Assembly (NCBI GenBank): GCA_036391875.1
Contig: DASVZA010000003.1
Coordinates: 1 to 64,000 of the forward strand
Direction: 5' to 3'
DNA length: 64,000 nt
Source: Parasulfuritortus sp036391875
GTDB lineage: Bacteria; Pseudomonadota; Gammaproteobacteria; Burkholderiales; Thiobacillaceae
Part shown: one piece after another, positions 15,729 through 24,982 of the stretch
Numbering within the stretch: position 1 is the stretch's first letter
Layout of the letters: each line of letters opens with the position of its first letter
Position numbers and translations under genes: made by a program
The notes under the pieces: model-generated
Database searches by the model: none
What the model was told of the DNA's origin: nothing
What the model saw: the letters and a program-made list of their open reading frames with translations, nothing else

Positions 15729-18086
15729 CTAGCCACGCAATACGGCGCCGAAGCGATCGGCCAGCAGGCTCAGCACCTGGCTGACCGCGCCTTCGATCTC
15801 GGTATCCATAAGCGTTTTCTCAGTATCTTGTAACAACATCTTGAAAGCAAGGCTCTTTTTGCCGTCCTGCACGCCTTTGCCCTGATACACGTCGAACAAG
15901 GCAAAGTCGGTGATCAGGGCGGGCATGGCGGCGCGCACGGCTCCCAGCACCTCGCCGACCGGCAGGCCGGCGTCCACCACCACGGCGATATCGCGCCGCA
16001 CGGCGGGGAAGCGGGACACGGTCCTGTAGGTCGGCAGATCGCGGTCCGCCAAGACATCCCAGTCGAGTTCGAACAGGATGGGCGCACGGTTCAGGCCGAG
16101 CTGCTGCACCAGCTTGGGGTGCAGCGCACCGAGCCAGCCGACCGCCCGACCGGCGACGTTGACCTGGGCGCATTGGCCTGGATGCAGCGCCGGGTGCTCG
16201 CCCTTGGCGTAGCCGGCCGTCATCGGCCAGAGCAAGGCATCGAGATCGGCCTTGATATCGAAGAAGTCGGTAGCGCGTTCGGCCTCGCCCCACTGCTCGG
16301 GATGGGCGCTGCCGTAGGCCAGGCCGCCCAGGCGCTGCGGCTGCTGGTCGCTGCCGGTGCCGAGGAAGCAGCGGCCCAGCTCGAACAGGCGCAGCCGTTC
16401 CTGGCCGTGGTTCAGGTTGTGGCGCAGGGTGCCGAGCAGGCCGGGCATCAGACTGCCGCGCATGACGCCCATCTGGCTGGCGATCGGGTTGACCAGGGCG
16501 ATCTGTTCGGCGCCCGGCGCGACCATCTCCTGCTGCTTGGCGTCGATGAAGCTGTAGGTCACCACTTCCTGGTAGCCCAGCGCCATCAAACGGTCGCGGA
16601 AGGCGTCGCGGCTGCGCCGCCGTTCCGGCATGGCCGCGATACCGGCCGTGCCCAGCGGCAGGATGGCCGGCAGATTATCGTAACCCTTGATGCGGGCGAT
16701 CTCCTCGGCCAGGTCGACCTCGATGGCGAGATCGAAGCGATAGGACGGCGAACTCACCTGCCAGACCTCGCCCTCGCCGCTCACGCCGAGGCCGAGCCGT
16801 TCGAAGGTGGCGCGCATCTCGGCGTCGTCGACCGCCATGCCCAGCAGGCGCCGGGCGCGTTGCGGCCGGAAGGCGATCGCAGCGCGGGCGGCAGGCGCGC
16901 CGCCGACCGTGGTCACCGGGCCGGGCCGGCCGCCGCAGATGTCGAGGACCAGCCGGGTAGCGCGCTCCATCGCCGCCGCCGGCAGCAGCGGATCGACGCC
17001 GCGTTCGAAGCGGTGCGAGGAGTCGGTCGACAGGCCGTAGCTGCGCGCCCGGCCGGCCATGGCGTCGGGCGTGAAGTGGGCGGCCTCGAGGAAGATGTCG
17101 ACGGTGTCGTCCGATACCGCGCTGGCGGCGCCGCCCATGATGCCGGCCAGGGCCACGGCGCCGTTGTCGTCGGCGATCACCAGGCTGCCCTCGGTCAGCT
17201 CGACGGTCTGGTCGTTGAGCAGGGCCAGCTTCTCGCCCGCCCCGGCCGGGCGGACCTTGATGCCGCCGGCCAGTTTGGCCAGATCGAAGGCGTGCATCGG
17301 CTCGCCCAGTTCGAGCATCACGTAGTTGGTCACGTCGACCACCGGATGGATGGCGCGCACGCCGCAGCGCTGCAGGCGGCGGACCATCCAGTCGGGCGTG
17401 ACGGCCTTGGCGTCGATGCCGCGAATCACCCGGCCGCAGTAGACCGGGCAGGCCTCGGCCGCCTCGATGGCGACCGGCAGGGCATCGGCCGCTGCCGCGG
17501 CCAGCGGCGAGCAATCGACCATCTGGGCCGGTGTGCCGGAAATGGCCGCCACTTCGCGGGCGATGCCGCGCAACGACAGGCAGTCGCCCCGGTTGGGCGT
17601 CATCTTGATGGTGATGAGCTTGTCGCCGAGGTCGAGGTACTCGCGCAGGGTCGTGCCCACCGGCGCGTCGGCCGGGAGCTCCATGATGCCGTCGGCGGCC
17701 TCGGCGATGCCGAGCTCCTTGGCCGAGCAGAGCATGCCGAAGGACTCGACGCTGCGCACCTTGGCCTGCTTGATCTTGAACTCGCCGGGCAGCTCGGCGC
17801 CGACCATGGCGCAGGCTGTGCGCAGGCCGGCGCGGGCATTGGGCGCACCGCAGACGATCTGCAGCGGCTCGGCACCGCCGACGTCGACAGTGCAGACCTG
17901 CAGCCGGTCGGCGTTGGGGTGCTTCTCGGCGGTCAGGATCTCGGCCACCACGACGTGGCTGAAGGCGGGCGCCACCGGCACGGCGTCCTCGACCTCGAGG
18001 CCGGCCATGGTCATCAGGTGGCAGAGCTGATCGGTGTCCAGCGCGGGGTTGACTAGGCTGCGCAGCCAGGCTTCGGAAAATTGCAT
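15729..18086 (-). CDS. pheT: Phenylalanyl-tRNA synthetase, beta subunit
   Basis: 785 residues, normal length. The order is N-terminal OB-fold tRNA-binding domain (about 40-150), B3/B4 editing region (about 210-390), B5 DNA-binding-like domain, the catalytic-like core, and a C-terminal ferredoxin-fold anticodon-binding domain (about 690-785, SRFPAVRRDIAVVVD). With PheS it forms the (alpha-beta)2 enzyme that charges tRNA-Phe and removes misattached Tyr. It starts 10 bases after pheS. Confidence 0.97.
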   Translation of the reverse strand: MQFSEAWLRSLVNPALDTDQLCHLMTMAGLEVEDAVPVAPAFSHVVVAEILTAEKHPNADRLQVCTVDVGGAEPLQIVCGAPNARAGLRTACAMVGAELPGEFKIKQAKVRSVESFGMLCSAKELGIAEAADGIMELPADAPVGTTLREYLDLGDKLITIKMTPNRGDCLSLRGIAREVAAISGTPAQMVDCSPLAAAAADALPVAIEAAEACPVYCGRVIRGIDAKAVTPDWMVRRLQRCGVRAIHPVVDVTNYVMLELGEPMHAFDLAKLAGGIKVRPAGAGEKLALLNDQTVELTEGSLVIADDNGAVALAGIMGGAASAVSDDTVDIFLEAAHFTPDAMAGRARSYGLSTDSSHRFERGVDPLLPAAAMERATRLVLDICGGRPGPVTTVGGAPAARAAIAFRPQRARRLLGMAVDDAEMRATFERLGLGVSGEGEVWQVSSPSYRFDLAIEVDLAEEIARIKGYDNLPAILPLGTAGIAAMPERRRSRDAFRDRLMALGYQEVVTYSFIDAKQQEMVAPGAEQIALVNPIASQMGVMRGSLMPGLLGTLRHNLNHGQERLRLFELGRCFLGTGSDQQPQRLGGLAYGSAHPEQWGEAERATDFFDIKADLDALLWPMTAGYAKGEHPALHPGQCAQVNVAGRAVGWLGALHPKLVQQLGLNRAPILFELDWDVLADRDLPTYRTVSRFPAVRRDIAVVVDAGLPVGEVLGAVRAAMPALITDFALFDVYQGKGVQDGKKSLAFKMLLQDTEKTLMDTEIEGAVSQVLSLLADRFGAVLRG

Positions 18087-18096
18087 GGCGGCCTCC

Positions 18097-19077
18097 TCAA
18101 GCGAATTGTTTCAAAAAGCGCATGTCATTCTCGAAGAACAACCTGAGGTCATCGACCCCATAGCGCAGCATGGCTAGGCGTTCGCCGCCCAGGCCGAAAG
18201 CGAAGCCCTGCCACTTTTCCGCGTCGATGCCGACGTGGCCGAGCACGTTGGGATGGACCATGCCGCAGCCGCCGATCTCCAGCCAGCCGTCGCCCCAGCT
18301 CATGTCGATCTCTGCCGAGGGCTCGGTGAACGGGAAGAACGAGGGGCGGAAGCGGACGCGCAGGTCGTCGCGCTCGAAAAAGCGCTGCAGGAAGTCCTGC
18401 ACCACGCCCTTCAGGTTGGCGAAGCTGATGTCCTGGTCGATCCACAGGCCTTCGATCTGGTGGAACATGGGCGAATGCGTCGCGTCGGAGTCGACCCGGT
18501 AGACCCGGCCCGGCGCGATGATCTTGACCGGCGGCTCGGCATCCTGCATGAAGCGAATCTGCACCGGAGAGGTGTGGGTGCGCAGCAGGCTGCCGTCGGC
18601 CAGGTAGAAGGTGTCGTGCATGGCCCGGGCCGGATGGTTCTCCGGGATGTTCAGGGCCGTGAAGTTGTAGAAATCGGTTTCGATCTCGGGACCGTCGGCG
18701 ACCTCGAAGCCGATCGAGGCGAACAGGTCTTCGATCCGCCGCAGGGCCAGGCTGACCGGATGGATGCCGCCCACGCCGGCGCTGCGTCCGGGCAGGGTGA
18801 CATCGAGCGACTCGGCGGCCAGTTGGCGGTCGAGTTCCTCGGCCTGGATCGCCTCGCGCCGTTCGCGCAGCAGCGCTTCGACGCCGTCCTTGACTAGGTT
18901 GATGCGGGCACCGGCCTCCTTGCGCTGCTCCGGGGCCAGGCCGCCCAGGGCCTTCATCTGTTCGGTGATGGCGCCGCTCTTGCCGAGGAAACGGGCCTTG
19001 GCCTGTTCCAGCGCGGGCAGAGTGGTGACGGCGGCGAAATCGCGCCGCGCTTCGTCAAGGATGTCTTCCAGGTTCAT
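18097..19077 (-). CDS. pheS: Phenylalanyl-tRNA synthetase, alpha subunit
   Basis: 326 residues. An N-terminal coiled-coil (about 1-85) is followed by the class II catalytic core with motif 2 (VYRVDSDATHSPMFHQIEG) and motif 3 (FGLGGERLAMLRYGV). It activates phenylalanine and transfers it to tRNA-Phe together with PheT. It lies between rplT and pheT; a strong hairpin stands in the rplT-pheS gap. No phenylalanine-rich leader peptide of the E. coli pheM type is visible in that gap. Confidence 0.97.
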   Translation of the reverse strand: MNLEDILDEARRDFAAVTTLPALEQAKARFLGKSGAITEQMKALGGLAPEQRKEAGARINLVKDGVEALLRERREAIQAEELDRQLAAESLDVTLPGRSAGVGGIHPVSLALRRIEDLFASIGFEVADGPEIETDFYNFTALNIPENHPARAMHDTFYLADGSLLRTHTSPVQIRFMQDAEPPVKIIAPGRVYRVDSDATHSPMFHQIEGLWIDQDISFANLKGVVQDFLQRFFERDDLRVRFRPSFFPFTEPSAEIDMSWGDGWLEIGGCGMVHPNVLGHVGIDAEKWQGFAFGLGGERLAMLRYGVDDLRLFFENDMRFLKQFA

Positions 19078-19098
19078 GCGAAACTCGATCTATAAATG

Positions 19099-19126
19099 CG
19101 AAGGGAGGCTTGCAGGCCTCCCTTCG
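19099..19126 (-). terminator. Hairpin between rplT and pheS (possible partial terminator)
   Basis: CGAAGGGAGGC and GCCTCCCTTCG flank a six-base loop: an 11-pair perfect stem, followed on the minus strand only by CATTTATAG rather than a U-run. It could reduce read-through or stabilise the upstream message so that pheST is expressed below the ribosomal proteins. Confidence 0.5.
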
Positions 19127-19155
19127 CTGGCGTTGAACGCCGGGGCCAGACGCGA

Positions 19156-19515
19156 TCAGGCGCCCAGGCTGGCCTTGGCCTGCTCGGCCACCTTGGCGAA
19201 GGCGGCACGATCGAACACGGCCATGTCGGCCAGGACCTTGCGGTCGATGTCGATCGCGGCCTTCTTCAGGCCGTTCATGAACTGGCTGTAGGTGATGCCC
19301 AGTTCACGCGCGGCGGCGTTGATACGGGTGATCCACAGCTGGCGGAACTGGCGCTTGCGCTGCCGACGGTCGCGATAGGCATATTGCCCGGCCTTCATCA
19401 CCGCTTCGTTGGCGATGCGGAATACGTTCTTGCGGCGACCACGGAAACCCTTGGCGGCGTCCAGCACCTTCTTGTGGCTGGCGCGTGCGGTAGTACCACG
19501 TTTGACTCGAGGCAT
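19156..19515 (-). CDS. rplT: 50S ribosomal protein L20
   Basis: 119 residues. It starts MPRVKRGTTARASHKK, with the basic N-terminal extension and LWITRINAAARELGITYSQF in the globular part. It binds 23S rRNA early in 50S assembly; in E. coli it also represses its own operon. It is 11 bases downstream of rpmI in the infC-rpmI-rplT order. Confidence 0.98.
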   Translation of the reverse strand: MPRVKRGTTARASHKKVLDAAKGFRGRRKNVFRIANEAVMKAGQYAYRDRRQRKRQFRQLWITRINAAARELGITYSQFMNGLKKAAIDIDRKVLADMAVFDRAAFAKVAEQAKASLGA

Positions 19516-19526
19516 CTTCTATCTCC

Positions 19527-19724
19527 TTACGCGTAGGGCATCATGGCGCGAATATGACCCATATTCGACGCATCGATGGTTTCCATGCCGCGCAGGTTGC
19601 GTTTGCGCTTGGTGGTCTTCTTGGTCAGGATGTGGCGCAGGTAGGCGTGCGAACGCTTGACGCTGCCGCTGCCACGAACGCGGAAGCGCTTGGCGGCCCC
19701 GCTCTTGGTCTTCATCTTGGGCAT
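19527..19724 (-). CDS. rpmI: 50S ribosomal protein L35
   Basis: 65 residues from ATG 19724 (MPKMKTKSGAAKRFRV), preceded by GGAG at a 6-base spacing. The in-frame extension to 19736 would include that ribosome binding site and is not real. Basic, with the family's KRSHAYLRHILTKK segment. It sits between infC and rplT. Confidence 0.97.
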   Translation of the reverse strand: MPKMKTKSGAAKRFRVRGSGSVKRSHAYLRHILTKKTTKRKRNLRGMETIDASNMGHIRAMMPYA

Positions 19725-19866
19725 GTTGAGCTCCATTCTTCGATGCCTTCAGGTGGCTCCCGACGGGAACGCTTTTCGACCTTTCGGCACGTGTTTCGAC
19801 GTCGTTTTAAAGCGGCGACGTCAGCCTCTGTAAACCTTCATTACCCGCGAACGACTTCGCAGTGCG

Positions 19867-20388
<522 letters not shown>

Positions 20389-20450
20389 GCTCAAACCCCT
20401 TTCAAAAACTTGGGGAGCTGCTCCGCTCCCCGTTCAGCCGGCATTCCGGA

Positions 20451-22352
20451 TCAGTTCCGCATTTCGCCCGAAATACGGGCCACGAACTCATCCAGACTCA
20501 TCTGTCCGAGGTCTTCACCGCCCCGGACGCGCACAGCCACCTTGTTCTCCATCCGTTCCTTGTCGCCGACAATCAGCTGATAAGGCACACGCTTCATGGA
20601 GTGGTCGCGGATTTTATAGGTAATCTTTTCATTCCTCAAGTCCGACACCACTCTGAAGCCTTGTTTTTTAAGGGCTTCCGTAACCTGCGCGGCATACTCG
20701 GCCTGGGCGTCGGTGATGCTCATCACCACGGCCTGCACGGGGGACAGCCAGAGCGGGAAGTTGCCGGCGTAATGCTCGATCAGGATGCCGATGAAGCGTT
20801 CCAGCGAACCGAGGATGGCGCGGTGCAGCATGATCGGCGGGCGGCGCGTGTTGTCCTCGGCGACGTACTCGGCCCCCAGGCGGACCGGCAGGTTGTAGTC
20901 GAGCTGGATGGTGCCGACCTGCCACATGCGGCCGAGCGAATCCTTCAACGTGAACTCGATCTTTGGGCCGTAGAAGGCACCCTCGCCCGGCTGGTAGTCG
21001 AAGGCCAGGCCGTTCTGGGTCAATGCGGCGGCCAGGTCGGCCTCGGCCTTGTCCCAGTCGGCGTCGGAGCCGACCCGCTTGGCCGGACGGGTCGACAGCT
21101 TGACGATGACGTCCTCGAAACCGAAATCGGCGTAGACCGACTGCAGCATCCTGATGAACTCGGACACCTCGGACTGCACCTGATCCTCGGTACAGAAGAT
21201 GTGGGCGTCGTCCTGGACGAAGGCACGCACCCGCATCAGGCCGTGCAGCGCACCGGACGGCTCGTTACGGTGGCAGGAGCCGAACTCGGCCAGGCGCATC
21301 GGCAGGTCGCGGTAGGAGCGCAGGCCGTTGTTGAAGATCTGGATGTGGCCCGGGCAGTTCATCGGCTTGACCGCGTAGTCGCGGTTCTCCGACGCGGTGA
21401 CGAACATGTTCTCGCGGTAGTTGTCCCAGTGGCCGGACTTCTCCCACAGGGTATGGTCCATGATGGTCGGAGTCTTCACCTCGTCGTAGCCGAACTCGCG
21501 GAATTTCCGGCGCATGTACTGCTCGACCTCCTGCCACAGCACCCAGCCGTGCGGATGCCAGAACACCATGCCGGGCGACTCTTCCTGCAGGTGGAACAGG
21601 TCGAGCTGCTTGCCCAGCCGGCGGTGGTCGCGCTTCTCCGCCTCTTCCAGGCGGTGCAGGTAGGCGGCCAGGTCGTCCTTGTTGGCCCAGGCGGTGCCGT
21701 AGATGCGCTGCAGCATCTCGTTCTTCGAGTCGCCGCGCCAGTAGGCACCGGCCACCTTCATCAGCTTGAACACCTTGAGCTTGCCGGTCGAGGGCACGTG
21801 CGGGCCGCGGCAGAGATCGACGAAGTCGCCCTCGCGATACAAAGAGATGGTCTGCCCGGCCGGGATCGAGCCGATGATCTCGGCCTTGTATTTCTCGCCG
21901 ATCGACTCGAAGAATTTCACCGCCTCGTCGCGATCCCATTCCTCGCGCGTCACCGGGATATCCTTCTTGGCCAGTTCGGCCATGCGCTTCTCGATCGCGG
22001 CCAGGTCGTCCGGCGTGAAGGGGCGCTTGAAGGAGAAGTCGTAGTAGAAGCCGTCCTCGATCACCGGACCGATGGTCACCTGGGCCTCGGGGAACAGTTC
22101 CTTGACCGCATAGGCCAGTAGGTGGGCGGTGGAGTGGCGGATCAGATCCAGGCCGTCGGCGTCCTTGTCGGTGACGATGGCCAGATTGCTGTCCTGCTCG
22201 ATCAGGAAGGAGGTGTCGACCAGCTGGCCGTCGACCTTGCCGGCCAACGCCGCACGCGCCAGCCCGGCGCCGATGCTCCCTGCAACATGCGCCACGGTTA
22301 CCGGTTCGTCGAACCGGCGCTCGGAACCATCAGGTAGTCGTACTACGGGCAT
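20451..22352 (-). CDS. thrS: Threonyl-tRNA synthetase
   Basis: 633 residues from ATG 22352 (MPVVRLPDGS). The upstream in-frame extension to 22403 runs into the tRNA-Val terminator and is rejected. The order is TGS domain (1-60), editing domain with the HSTAH motif near 72, class II core with the zinc-binding MNCPGH region near 330 and motif 2, and a C-terminal anticodon-binding domain (about 530-633). It charges tRNA-Thr. It heads thrS-infC-rpmI-rplT-pheST-ihfA. Its start is only 23 bases from the end of the tRNA-Val terminator hairpin, which leaves little room for a promoter. Confidence 0.97.
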   Translation of the reverse strand: MPVVRLPDGSERRFDEPVTVAHVAGSIGAGLARAALAGKVDGQLVDTSFLIEQDSNLAIVTDKDADGLDLIRHSTAHLLAYAVKELFPEAQVTIGPVIEDGFYYDFSFKRPFTPDDLAAIEKRMAELAKKDIPVTREEWDRDEAVKFFESIGEKYKAEIIGSIPAGQTISLYREGDFVDLCRGPHVPSTGKLKVFKLMKVAGAYWRGDSKNEMLQRIYGTAWANKDDLAAYLHRLEEAEKRDHRRLGKQLDLFHLQEESPGMVFWHPHGWVLWQEVEQYMRRKFREFGYDEVKTPTIMDHTLWEKSGHWDNYRENMFVTASENRDYAVKPMNCPGHIQIFNNGLRSYRDLPMRLAEFGSCHRNEPSGALHGLMRVRAFVQDDAHIFCTEDQVQSEVSEFIRMLQSVYADFGFEDVIVKLSTRPAKRVGSDADWDKAEADLAAALTQNGLAFDYQPGEGAFYGPKIEFTLKDSLGRMWQVGTIQLDYNLPVRLGAEYVAEDNTRRPPIMLHRAILGSLERFIGILIEHYAGNFPLWLSPVQAVVMSITDAQAEYAAQVTEALKKQGFRVVSDLRNEKITYKIRDHSMKRVPYQLIVGDKERMENKVAVRVRGGEDLGQMSLDEFVARISGEMRN

Positions 22353-22374
22353 ATTCCCCAGCTCCAGAAACGAC

Positions 22375-22399
22375 AAAAGCCAGAACGCGTCTGGCTTTT
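22375..22399 (-). terminator. Intrinsic terminator after tRNA-Val
   Basis: On the minus strand AAAAGCCAGA, loop CGCG, TTCTGGCTTTT: a symmetrical stem with A and U tracts, which can terminate in both directions. It begins 9 bases after the tRNA and ends 23 bases before the thrS start, so it may act as a partial terminator for thrS. Confidence 0.82.
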
Positions 22400-22407
22400 G
22401 CAATAGT

Positions 22408-22484
22408 TGGTAGGCGCGATTGGATTCGAACCAACGACCCCCACCATGTCAAGGTGATGCTCTAACCAACTGAGCTACGCGCCT
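22408..22484 (-). tRNA. tRNA-Val (GAC anticodon)
   Basis: 77-base cloverleaf with encoded CCA. The acceptor stem is AGGCGCG/CGCGCCT, the anticodon stem TCACC/GGTGG closes loop TTGACAT with anticodon GAC, and the T arm contains GTTCGAATC. It stands upstream of thrS with a terminator between. Confidence 0.95.
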
Positions 22485-22970
22485 AAAGAGGTGCGGATTC
22501 TACACGGGGCAAAACGGCTGTCAAGCCATTCCATTCTCTTCTTTCGATGCGCATCGAAAACCGGCCCGCGCATCAATGATAGTGGCCCCAGTCACCGTCC
22601 CTGCCGGACCACTCAAGCCGGCCCGTGGTGCGACACATCCCGGTCGCATCCAGGACGACCGGGCATGCAGCCGCCTCGAGCGCACACCGCCATGCCCTCG
22701 CCCACGTCCCGTTTCGGCCGCCGTTCGCCACTCCACAAAACACGATTAATGCTTAATATTCATTGCGCTAGAAAGCAGCCACGCAAGCCGGACTGGCGCC
22801 CCGAAGCAGACCGACCCGGCCTCAGTGGGCGATCTGGTCCGCCATTTGGCCATGCCGGGATGTGCTAAATGCGCCAAAAAGCCGCATCCCGCCTGTATGT
22901 ACATAACAACAACATCGACAAAAAAGTCCGGCGCTCTGGTAAATTATTCCTGGTGCGCTACATCGCACGA
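22485..22970. other. Divergent intergenic region, no gene
   Basis: Nearly 490 bases between tRNA-Val (leftward) and the HU gene (rightward), containing AT-rich patches such as the one near 22740-22770. It should hold the tRNA-Val promoter and upstream elements for HU. No open frame in it looks like protein. Confidence 0.5.
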
Positions 22971-22973
22971 CAT

Positions 22974-22982
22974 TGCTATGAT
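22974..22982 (+). promoter_or_regulatory. Possible extended -10 promoter for HU
   Basis: TTGC followed by TATGAT (22977-22982) gives a TGn extended -10 box. It lies about 36 bases before the HU start and has no good -35 hexamer. Confidence 0.35.
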
Positions 22983-23017
22983 TGCCGGGCATTTCACCCC
23001 ACCCTCAAGGAGACACC

Positions 23018-23311
23018 ATGAACAAATCCGAACTGATTGATGCTGTTGCCGCCAAAACCGATCTGTCCAAGGCTGCTGCCGGCCGCGCCGTCGAAGCCGT
23101 CCTGGACGTCATCGCCGATACCGTTGCCAAGAGCGACACCGTTTCCGTGATCGGCTTCGGCACTTTCGAAGCCCGCAAGCGCGCCGCCCGTAACGGCAAG
23201 AACCCCAAGACCGGCGAAGCCATCAAGATTGCCGCCACCACCGTCCCCGCCTTCAAGCCCGGCAAGGCGTTCAAGGACAAGGTCGCCGCCAAGAAAGGCA
23301 AGAAGAAGTAA
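23018..23311 (+). CDS. HU-family DNA-binding protein
   Basis: 97 residues from ATG 23018, with AAGGAGA just upstream; the longer in-frame start at 22982 would cover this site. DNABII fold: MNKSELIDAVAAKTDLSKA at the N-terminus, VIGFGTFEARKRAARNG in the middle, the flexible arm with GKNPKTGEAI, and a lysine-rich tail (AAKKGKKK) extending beyond usual HU. It packs and bends DNA non-specifically. It is monocistronic, with a stem-loop after the stop. I leave the symbol empty because hupA/hupB cannot be told apart here. Confidence 0.95.
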   Translation: MNKSELIDAVAAKTDLSKAAAGRAVEAVLDVIADTVAKSDTVSVIGFGTFEARKRAARNGKNPKTGEAIKIAATTVPAFKPGKAFKDKVAAKKGKKK

Positions 23312-23365
23312 TTTCGCGCAGCCGGGTGGGCTCGGCGCCCATCCCGCTCGATGTGAAGCCAATCC

Positions 23366-23393
23366 GTTCAGCCGGCCGACTGGCCGGCTGAAC
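23366..23393. terminator. Stem-loop between convergent genes
   Basis: GTTCAGCCGGCC, loop GACT, GGCCGGCTGAAC: a 12-pair perfect stem between the HU gene and the convergent thioredoxin-HEAT gene. It has no U-run on either side but its position suits a two-way terminator. Confidence 0.55.
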
Positions 23394-23408
23394 CCTCTCC
23401 GGGGCCCT

Positions 23409-24044
23409 TCAGCCCAAAGCCGTCAGGCTCTCTTCAGCAATCTCCCGCACCATCGCATCGTCGTCCTGCAGCCGCCGGACCAGATAAGGCTTGGCCTCGT
23501 CCGATTTGGTCAAGCCGAGGTAATGGCTGGCATCGGCCCTGACCCGGGCATCGCCGTGGCCGCTCAGCTCGCCCAGCTTGCCGACCAGCGCCTGCAGACC
23601 AGGCTGGCCGCTGAATTCCTCGAACACCACGCCGGCGCCGATGCGGACATTGATGCTCGCCTCCGGATTGGCCACGATGGGCAGCAGATCGGCCAGACGC
23701 TCCGGATGACGAACGACCGTCGCCAGCACCTGGGCCAGTTCGCCGCCCTTGAGCAGGTCGTGGAAATGGTCGGCCATGCCGCTCGGACTGGCCGACCGCT
23801 CGATCAGGCGCAGTATCTCGTCGCGGCTGCGCAGACCGCTCAGCTCGAACGCGTCGACCCGCAGCCAGGGCACGGTGTGGACGCCCCAGGCCCGGGCCGA
23901 CTCCGGATCGGCTTCCAGGTTGACGATCTCCAGGCGGCCCAAGGCCCCCTGTTTGACCATGTCGGTCAGAATTTGCAGCATGGCCGGGCAATGCGGGCAG
24001 TGCGACGACAGGCAGAACAGAACTTCGGGCGGATGCGAACTCAT
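23409..24044 (-). CDS. Thioredoxin-like protein with C-terminal HEAT repeats
   Basis: 211 residues in two parts. Residues 1-85 are thioredoxin-like, with the redox motif CPHC (CLSSHCPHCPAM) and a cis-proline candidate in HTVPWLRVD. Residues 90-211 are helical repeats with the HEAT pattern (GHGDARVRADASHYLGL; LQDDDAMVREIAEESL). No signal peptide, so it is cytoplasmic. A dithiol domain fused to a protein-binding solenoid suggests redox work on a bound partner; the partner is unknown. It is transcribed alone, convergent with HU. Confidence 0.78.
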   Translation of the reverse strand: MSSHPPEVLFCLSSHCPHCPAMLQILTDMVKQGALGRLEIVNLEADPESARAWGVHTVPWLRVDAFELSGLRSRDEILRLIERSASPSGMADHFHDLLKGGELAQVLATVVRHPERLADLLPIVANPEASINVRIGAGVVFEEFSGQPGLQALVGKLGELSGHGDARVRADASHYLGLTKSDEAKPYLVRRLQDDDAMVREIAEESLTALG

Positions 24045-24283
24045 GGCCGGGCAAAATTGAAAGTTGATCGATTCCGGCTAGGCTATCCCATCGCTGCGGC
24101 GGCCGCCATCGGCCCGGCCTCACCGTGCGTCGCCGACATGGGCAGCACCGGCCCGGCCACCCTCTACGGCCGCGGCGAAAAGACCTTATCGGCTCCCGGT
24201 TCATGACCTGAAAGGAAAGCGTCCCGAGCAACGGCTATAACCAGTACATCGGGTTCCCGACACCCGCGCTAAGGAGACTGACC

Positions 24284-24964
24284 ATGCACCGTCTTGCATA
24301 CCTCTTCGCCTGGCTGGGGCTGACCCTGGTGGCCGCCAACGCCTATGCCGTCGAAAAAGACCCCGTCGACCGCCTGAATGCGGCGACCGACATCCTGGAA
24401 CGCACCCTGACCCTGCCCGAACAGCAGATTCCGCCGGCCCTGTTGCATAACGCCCAGGGCCTGGCCGTGATTCCCGGCGTGATCAAGGCCGGCTTCGTCG
24501 TCGGCGGCAGCTACGGCCGCGGCGTGCTGACCGTGCGCGACCCGGACGGCCATTGGAGCCAGCCGATCTTCCTCAAGCTGATGGCCGGCAGCGTCGGCTG
24601 GCAGATCGGCGCGCAGTCGACCGACGTGGTGCTGGTGTTCAAGACCAAGCGCAGCGTCGAAGGCCTGCTGCACGGCAAGTTCACACTGGGCGCGGACGCC
24701 GCCGTCGCGGCCGGCCCGATCGGCCGCCGGGGCGAAGCCGCGACCGACGCGCAGTTGAAGGCCGAGATCGTCTCCTATTCACGCAGCCGCGGCCTGTTCG
24801 CCGGCGTCTCGCTGGAAGGCGCGCAACTAGACGTCGACCACGAGGCCGACGCCAGCTTCTACGGCAAGAAGGTGACCGCGCGTGAAATCCTGGAAGGCAA
24901 GGTGGCCGGCCACGCCGCCAGCGCCCACTTCATGGAGGCGGTGCACAAAGCCATTGGCCAATGA
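24284..24964 (+). CDS. Secreted SYLF-domain lipid-binding protein
   Basis: 226 residues. A signal peptide (to about residue 22, ANAYA) is followed by the SYLF/YSC84-type domain: IPPALLHNAQGLAVIPGVIKAGFVVGGSYGRGVL near 50-83, a SVGWQIGAQSTDVVLVF strand region, a GPIGRRGEAATDAQ loop and YSRSRGLFAGVSLEGA. SYLF domains bind phosphoinositides in eukaryotes; bacterial members are periplasmic and of uncertain role. The start is supported by AAGGAG seven bases upstream. It is convergent with dtd, with 18 bases between stops. Confidence 0.87.
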   Translation: MHRLAYLFAWLGLTLVAANAYAVEKDPVDRLNAATDILERTLTLPEQQIPPALLHNAQGLAVIPGVIKAGFVVGGSYGRGVLTVRDPDGHWSQPIFLKLMAGSVGWQIGAQSTDVVLVFKTKRSVEGLLHGKFTLGADAAVAAGPIGRRGEAATDAQLKAEIVSYSRSRGLFAGVSLEGAQLDVDHEADASFYGKKVTAREILEGKVAGHAASAHFMEAVHKAIGQ

Positions 24965-24982
24965 ACATCGGAAGCCGTCTTA

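Noticed and set aside
19078..19155. pheM-type phenylalanine leader peptide controlling pheST
   Set aside because: No short ORF with phenylalanine codons exists in the gap; only a hairpin without a U-run is present.
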